From the NCBI RefSeq assembly GCF_021654115.1, contig NZ_JAIWJF010000002.1, positions 1 through 64,000 on the forward strand: 64,000 bases of DNA. Reading direction: 5' to 3'. Below the pieces are notes generated by a model. It ran no database searches. It saw only the letters and a list, made by a program, of their open reading frames with translations, and was not told the DNA's origin. Source of the DNA: Furfurilactobacillus milii (lineage in GTDB: Bacteria; Bacillota; Bacilli; Lactobacillales; Lactobacillaceae). The position numbers and the translations under genes are program-made. Shown here one piece after another: positions 59,799 through 64,000 of this stretch (the stretch's first letter is position 1; the number at the start of each line of letters is the position of its first letter).

Positions 59799-62231
59799 TT
59801 AGTCCTTGAACGGAACATCCACAAAACTGTGGTCCAAACTAATGGAGTATTGCAAATCTTGATTGCCACGCACCGTCATCCCAAAGTCGGTTGCATAAAC
59901 AACCAATCCTAGTTGATGACCGGCTAACAGTCGATGGAACGTTGGCTGAAGTTCAACGCTGACCTCGTAGAATTGATTTGGCTTTAGTTCATCGTTTTGC
60001 CAAGGATGCTCACGGTTTTGCAGGTTAATGTGGCCCTTGGTAATCATCTTAAATGCAGTCTTGTGACTGGCCAACATGAATTCTCGCAAACTATCTTCAC
60101 GCCAGTGGTAGCCCAGGTCCAGACCGTGTGCATCAATCGTCGTTGGCGAAACATTGAAGCGTTTGGCTTCACCGTAGTCAACCAGCTGAAAACTCAGCAT
60201 GCCTAACGGTTGATTAACAGCGACTGCGGCGTGGACGATAACTTTCCCATCAATGATTTTCGTATCATCAAATTGGGCAGATTTCATTAATAGTCGATTA
60301 TTACTCAAGGCATTTTTATCAGCAGTTAAGAGTTCTTGTTCCCAAACGTCATTATGCGCGGCGTAGCGGTTAAACGTTTCTTGGGGAAGCTGATCGCTAA
60401 ATGATTTGGCCCCGTGATTAGCAGGCGTTGCAACCAGTTCGTCGTTTGCAAAATAGTAACGTGTTTTTGGCAACATTGGCTCTGACCAGTCTTTGTATGC
60501 CGTCCAGGTTTCTGGTGTGACATTGTCTTGAATAACAACGTTTGGTAATTGTTCTTTAGCGCCATTATCAACGCCGTAAAGTTCATGACTGAGCCAAAGG
60601 TTCATCATGTCGGTATAGTCGATTGACCGGAAAGCGTTGATATAGATATGTTGCCCTTGGTGAAGGATGATTTTTTTGGTGACTGGTAAATCACGTAATC
60701 CAGCCCACAGGCGTTCCACGTTGCGTGGTTTAACGTTCCAGTCGTTTAAACCGTGAACCATTACGATATCGGCTTTAATATTTTTAATGTTTTTGCGATA
60801 GTTTCGTTCATCCCAAAATGTATTGTAATTGCCGCTCTCACGGTCCATTTGTTCCTGCATTAACTTCATTTGCGCATCGAAGAAAGGTTTGATGCCGTGG
60901 TAATCAGCAGGTTTCATCATTCGACTGAATGTTTCAACAGCCAGTACATCCGCGTCCTCACCAGGGAAGCCACCGGGAGCGATTACTAAACCGTTGTCAC
61001 GATAATAATCGTACCAAGAGGAGATGGCGGCTTCTGAAATAATGGTCTTCAAACCGTCGACACCAGTCGTAGCGGCTGCAGTTGCCAATGTGCCAAGGTA
61101 GGAACGACCCGTCATGGCAATATTACCATTGCACCACCAAGCTTTGATGGCAATATTATCGGTACGGTTGGTAAAGGCACGCCGCGATCCGTTAAGCCAT
61201 TCAATGATGGCAACGGTCGATTTTGTTTGTTCAATGGAACCACATGTTTGAACGCCATCGGAATCTACTGTGCCAATGCCAGCAGCGTAAACGGCTGCAA
61301 AGCCCCGGGCCAGGAAGTAGTCGTTTAATGTGTAACTTGCTTCACGACCAAACGTTTCTTCTGTCGCTGTAGTTTCCCCGGCAACTGTGCGTTTGTCCGG
61401 TAAAGTTTGGTCAGCTTCGTGGTATTCAATGTCAGCATAGCTAGTATGATTGGGTTCCTTGGCCGTTAATGGCACGTTGACATTGTGCGTTTGTGCCTCG
61501 CCAGCCTCGTCATTAATCCCTTGATTATAGGGGCTCGACGTATAGAGCGCTGGAACTTTCAAACCATCGCTTGTTTCACGCGGACGGATAATCTCTGCCT
61601 TCAATAAATCGAGCTTGCCGTCATGATCGGAATCAACGTCACTTTCGACATAGACCACTTCACGAATCAGATTGTTTTGATCAAACACTGGCTGTGCTTT
61701 CCCGTTAAAGAATAACGGCTTTTTGCCAGAAGGGAGGGCGTATAAACTAGTGAAGTAGCCATTAACGGCCAGTTTGTCTAAATATGTTTGGCCGTTTTTA
61801 GTGTGCGTAGTTAACAAAAGGTACCACGCAGCCAAAACGTCATCCTTAGACCATTTGTCATGGTTTGTGTGGTAAACGGGCAGTTGGATCTTAGCCATGG
61901 CAGCCAATGGATCGGTTAAGTCGTAGTCGATGGTTTCCAGAAAGTCTAACAATTGTAAGGCCACGCGATAGAAAATTGACGCAGTCACAGGTTGTTCTAA
62001 ATCCAACCAGTCGGCTAGGTTAGTCTCTGGGGTTGCTAGGTAGTTAGCCAGTTTGATGTCAAAGTTGCTGCCAGTAGTGGCGTCCAAAAAGGCCTTGCGC
62101 AGTAACAAACGGTATGTGAAGACACCATTTGTCGCATTAGCAACGCTGGCATCGTAAAAGTTGATTGTCTGCATTTCACTGATTGCCGTTGTTAAATCGG
62201 TATCCAGACGAGCAAACTGATTATTTTTCAT
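59799..62231 (-). CDS. pepX: X-prolyl dipeptidyl aminopeptidase PepX
   Basis: An 810-aa S15 peptidase that removes X-Pro dipeptides from casein-type peptides. The catalytic Ser is in [20 protein letters not shown] contributes the Asp region and HQGQHIYI the His. It is cytoplasmic and works after OppA-mediated import with PepO, PepD and PepI. ATG 62231 is 9 nt from AAGGAG; the longer frame to 62327 lacks an SD. It is divergent from the Cys-rich leader ORF of the next oppA gene. Confidence 0.94.
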   Translation of the reverse strand: MKNNQFARLDTDLTTAISEMQTINFYDASVANATNGVFTYRLLLRKAFLDATTGSNFDIKLANYLATPETNLADWLDLEQPVTASIFYRVALQLLDFLETIDYDLTDPLAAMAKIQLPVYHTNHDKWSKDDVLAAWYLLLTTHTKNGQTYLDKLAVNGYFTSLYALPSGKKPLFFNGKAQPVFDQNNLIREVVYVESDVDSDHDGKLDLLKAEIIRPRETSDGLKVPALYTSSPYNQGINDEAGEAQTHNVNVPLTAKEPNHTSYADIEYHEADQTLPDKRTVAGETTATEETFGREASYTLNDYFLARGFAAVYAAGIGTVDSDGVQTCGSIEQTKSTVAIIEWLNGSRRAFTNRTDNIAIKAWWCNGNIAMTGRSYLGTLATAAATTGVDGLKTIISEAAISSWYDYYRDNGLVIAPGGFPGEDADVLAVETFSRMMKPADYHGIKPFFDAQMKLMQEQMDRESGNYNTFWDERNYRKNIKNIKADIVMVHGLNDWNVKPRNVERLWAGLRDLPVTKKIILHQGQHIYINAFRSIDYTDMMNLWLSHELYGVDNGAKEQLPNVVIQDNVTPETWTAYKDWSEPMLPKTRYYFANDELVATPANHGAKSFSDQLPQETFNRYAAHNDVWEQELLTADKNALSNNRLLMKSAQFDDTKIIDGKVIVHAAVAVNQPLGMLSFQLVDYGEAKRFNVSPTTIDAHGLDLGYHWREDSLREFMLASHKTAFKMITKGHINLQNREHPWQNDELKPNQFYEVSVELQPTFHRLLAGHQLGLVVYATDFGMTVRGNQDLQYSISLDHSFVDVPFKD

Positions 62232-62372
62232 AATAAACTCCTTCATGTTTGCAAACCGATTTGAGGTGCGGCACTTGATTTGCAAATCCAAACACAATTT
62301 AAAAATAATTATACCGCTTTCTTTCACGCGATAATGGCAACAAAATGAGAAACTTTAGAAGAGAAAGTTTAG

Positions 62373-62401
62373 TTGACAAGGCTACTTATTTTCAGTAAGT
62401 T
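62373..62401 (+). promoter_or_regulatory. Promoter of the Cys-rich leader/oppA unit
   Basis: TTGACA, 17-bp spacer, TAAGTT. It ends 22 nt before the GGAGG SD of the mini-ORF. Confidence 0.75.
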
Positions 62402-62434
62402 TATCAAGAAGGAATAACAGATGGAGGCCATCAC

Positions 62435-62533
62435 ATGTCATTCACGACAAAAACAGTCGAACACGTTTGTTGCACACAAGAACAGTGTGTTTGTTTTGTC
62501 GTGGATCAACGTGTGGTTAGTCAACAAGTCTAG
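62435..62533 (+). CDS. Cys-rich 32-aa ORF, candidate leader peptide
   Basis: A short ORF with an optimal SD (GGAGG, 7 nt before ATG). The peptide begins MSFTTKTVEHVCC and has Cys at 12, 13, 18 and 20 (CC-x4-C-x-C). The coding region itself folds: CACGACAAAA at 62443 pairs with TTTTGTCGTG at 62494. A terminator follows 27 nt after the stop, then the oppA-like gene. This fits a cysteine-sensing attenuator, but a Cys-rich metal-binding peptide is an alternative. Confidence 0.6.
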   Translation: MSFTTKTVEHVCCTQEQCVCFVVDQRVVSQQV

Positions 62534-62555
62534 TTATCAATAATCTTTGATGATA

Positions 62556-62597
62556 ACAGCGGACCTGACCACAATGTTGGTTAGGTCCGTTATTTTT
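62556..62597 (+). terminator. Terminator between the Cys-rich ORF and oppA
   Basis: CGGACCTGACCA pairs with TGGTTAGGTCCG, followed by TTATTTTTG. A preceding hairpin (GTTATCA/TGATAAC) overlaps its 5' side. Confidence 0.88.
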
Positions 62598-62703
62598 GTC
62601 AACGAGCTAAGGTTGGTGGCAAACGTGCGATGTTGGATTTGTGAGTTACGAAATGAATGGGCACATATTGGGAGTCATATTTAAAATAAACGGGGCGATA
62701 AAA

Positions 62704-64000
62704 GTGAAATATTTTAAACATTATCTTCGAACGGTTGCGTTAGTTTCAGTTGCTACGGTAACGGCTATTACATTGGCTGCCTGTGGTAACAAAAAGACCA
62801 CCACTAATAAAAATAATTTTCGCGTGGGCACCGTTGATGCCTTAGCGACGTTAAATAGTAGTCGCTACTCAGACATTAGTTCTGGTGAAGCCATTCAAAA
62901 CGCAATTGAAGGACTTTACAGACTCAACCAAAAAGGCAAGCCAGTATTGGCTGGAGCGAAGTCCGTCACCGTATCCAAAGATCAAAAGGTATATACATTT
63001 AAACTGCAGACAAACAAATGGACAAACGGCGATCCTGTGACGGCACAAAACTATGTGTACGCATGGCGAAAGCTTGCTGATCCGACGACGGGCTCACCGA
63101 ATTCGCAAAATATTGATCCATTGCAGAATGGTCAGAATGTCCGTTTGGGTAAGAAACCGATCACTGATTTAGGCGTAAAAGCCTTAAACAAAACGACGTT
63201 ACAAGTTACATTAGCCAATCCAATCACTTATTTGAACGAGTTATTAGCCACTGCACCGTATGCACCACAGGATGAAGCATATGTGAAGAAGCAGGGACAG
63301 GCGTATGGTACGATCGCTGCTCACGCTATTTACAACGGTCCATTTAAGGTGACTGAGTGGACGGGAACCAATGACAAGTGGGCCTTTGTGAAGAATTCAA
63401 AATATTGGGACGCTAAGTCGGTTCATATCAATAAAATTTCGCTGACTACCGTTAAATCTGAAAGCACAGCGGCAAACCTATACCAGTCCGGTAAATTAGA
63501 CTTTATTGATTTGGACAATGAGTATGTCAAACAGTATAAGGGTCGGAGCGGGTACCACGTTCGTAAGATTCCGGCGATTGGCTACTTAAACTTCAATACT
63601 AAGCGGGAAGCGACAGGCAATGTTCACATTCGCCGTGCCCTTGCCACTGGTTTCAATAAGACACAATTAACAAAGAATGTTTTGCAGGACGGGTCAACAC
63701 CACTAAACGGAATTGTGCCAGCAAACTTTGTTAAAAATCCGGTCACTGGTGAAGATTTCCGGAAGTACAGTGGCAATTTAGTTCCGTATGACCGTGCTTA
63801 CGCGCAAAAGGAATTCAAGGAAGGGCTGAAAGAACTTGGTAAAAAGAGCCTGACCCTGGAATTCTTATCAGCGGATACACCAGAGGCGAAGGCTGTCGCT
63901 GAATTCATGAAAAGCTCATATCAAAAGAACCTGCCAGGATTGAAAATTTCAGTCCGCGAAGTCCCATTGAAACAACGCTTGAATTTTGGTCACAATTATC
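62704..64000 (+). CDS. OppA-type substrate-binding lipoprotein (runs past window end)
   Basis: At least 432 aa with no stop before the edge. GTG start with GGGGCGA upstream. The signal has lipobox LAAC. The motifs KWTNGDPVTAQNYVYAWRK and YNGPFKV match SBP_bac_5 peptide receptors, and the protein is paralogous to the one at 4273. It takes up peptides with permease and ATPase subunits not in this window. It lies behind a promoter, a Cys-rich mini-ORF and a terminator. Confidence 0.92.
   Translation, partial: MKYFKHYLRTVALVSVATVTAITLAACGNKKTTTNKNNFRVGTVDALATLNSSRYSDISSGEAIQNAIEGLYRLNQKGKPVLAGAKSVTVSKDQKVYTFKLQTNKWTNGDPVTAQNYVYAWRKLADPTTGSPNSQNIDPLQNGQNVRLGKKPITDLGVKALNKTTLQVTLANPITYLNELLATAPYAPQDEAYVKKQGQAYGTIAAHAIYNGPFKVTEWTGTNDKWAFVKNSKYWDAKSVHINKISLTTVKSESTAANLYQSGKLDFIDLDNEYVKQYKGRSGYHVRKIPAIGYLNFNTKREATGNVHIRRALATGFNKTQLTKNVLQDGSTPLNGIVPANFVKNPVTGEDFRKYSGNLVPYDRAYAQKEFKEGLKELGKKSLTLEFLSADTPEAKAVAEFMKSSYQKNLPGLKISVREVPLKQRLNFGHNY

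Noticed and set aside
1-64000. CRISPR array, tRNA or rRNA
   Set aside because: No regularly spaced repeats and no recognisable tRNA or rRNA sequence on either strand.

Overview
The window looks like the chromosome of a Lactobacillaceae species. The signs are a KxYKxGKxW/LPxTG surface protein, the lactic peptidase set (PepO, PepX, a PepD-type C69 dipeptidase, a PepI-type iminopeptidase), OppA-type peptide receptors, a GH36 alpha-galactosidase behind a CcpA cre box, and Gram-positive SD and terminator signals. I cannot name the species. No rRNA, tRNA or CRISPR array is visible.

Layout. 0-3 kb: IS30-type transposase tail, MarR regulator and a large wall-anchored adhesin-like protein. 3-10 kb (minus): GT2 glycosyltransferase, then an apparent operon trpX-trpY-trpZ-oppA behind a leader with a strong promoter, a 15-aa leader peptide containing Trp and two tandem terminators, then a HigBA toxin-antitoxin pair. 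10-18 kb: fluoride exporter pair, DegV, an N-acetylglucosamine-type PTS EIICBA with GntR/NagR-like operators, a DUF2185-like protein, a holin-like type I toxin, a VOC protein, ABC-F and pentapeptide proteins. 18-32 kb: small regulator/enzyme pairs (ArsR-GST, MarR-GNAT, TetR-SDR), two Nudix hydrolases, an Rgg-like regulator between two MFS genes, one of which has an in-frame UGA. 32-40 kb: PepO, PepD, rhodanese, RecQ, CPBP protease. 40-50 kb: TetR-YciI, HxlR-oxidoreductase, an Fst-type toxin locus, BrnQ with an Ile-type T-box, YdcZ, an Lsa-like ABC-F, PepI. 50-64 kb: tandem DUF805 protein, orphan NMT1-like lipoprotein, SDR, two more CPBP proteases, alpha-galactosidase plus MFS, PepX, and a second OppA behind a Cys-rich mini-ORF and terminator.

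How it works together. Much of the content is peptide and amino-acid scavenging: OppA receptors, Trp and branched-chain transporters, and cytoplasmic peptidases. Three of these units show amino-acid-sensing leader signals (T-box, a Trp-containing leader peptide, a Cys-rich leader peptide). The second theme is small transcription factors divergent from or next to one enzyme, several with clear palindromic operators and two apparently on leaderless mRNAs.

The most unusual signal is a family of four intergenic elements, about 165-215 nt each, at 40.2, 48.6, 48.9 and 59.6 kb. They share a core (GACTCCG..GGAGGC.TGAACCGGTCCCACGG), while their paired arms differ in sequence and keep complementarity, the pattern expected of a conserved RNA structure.
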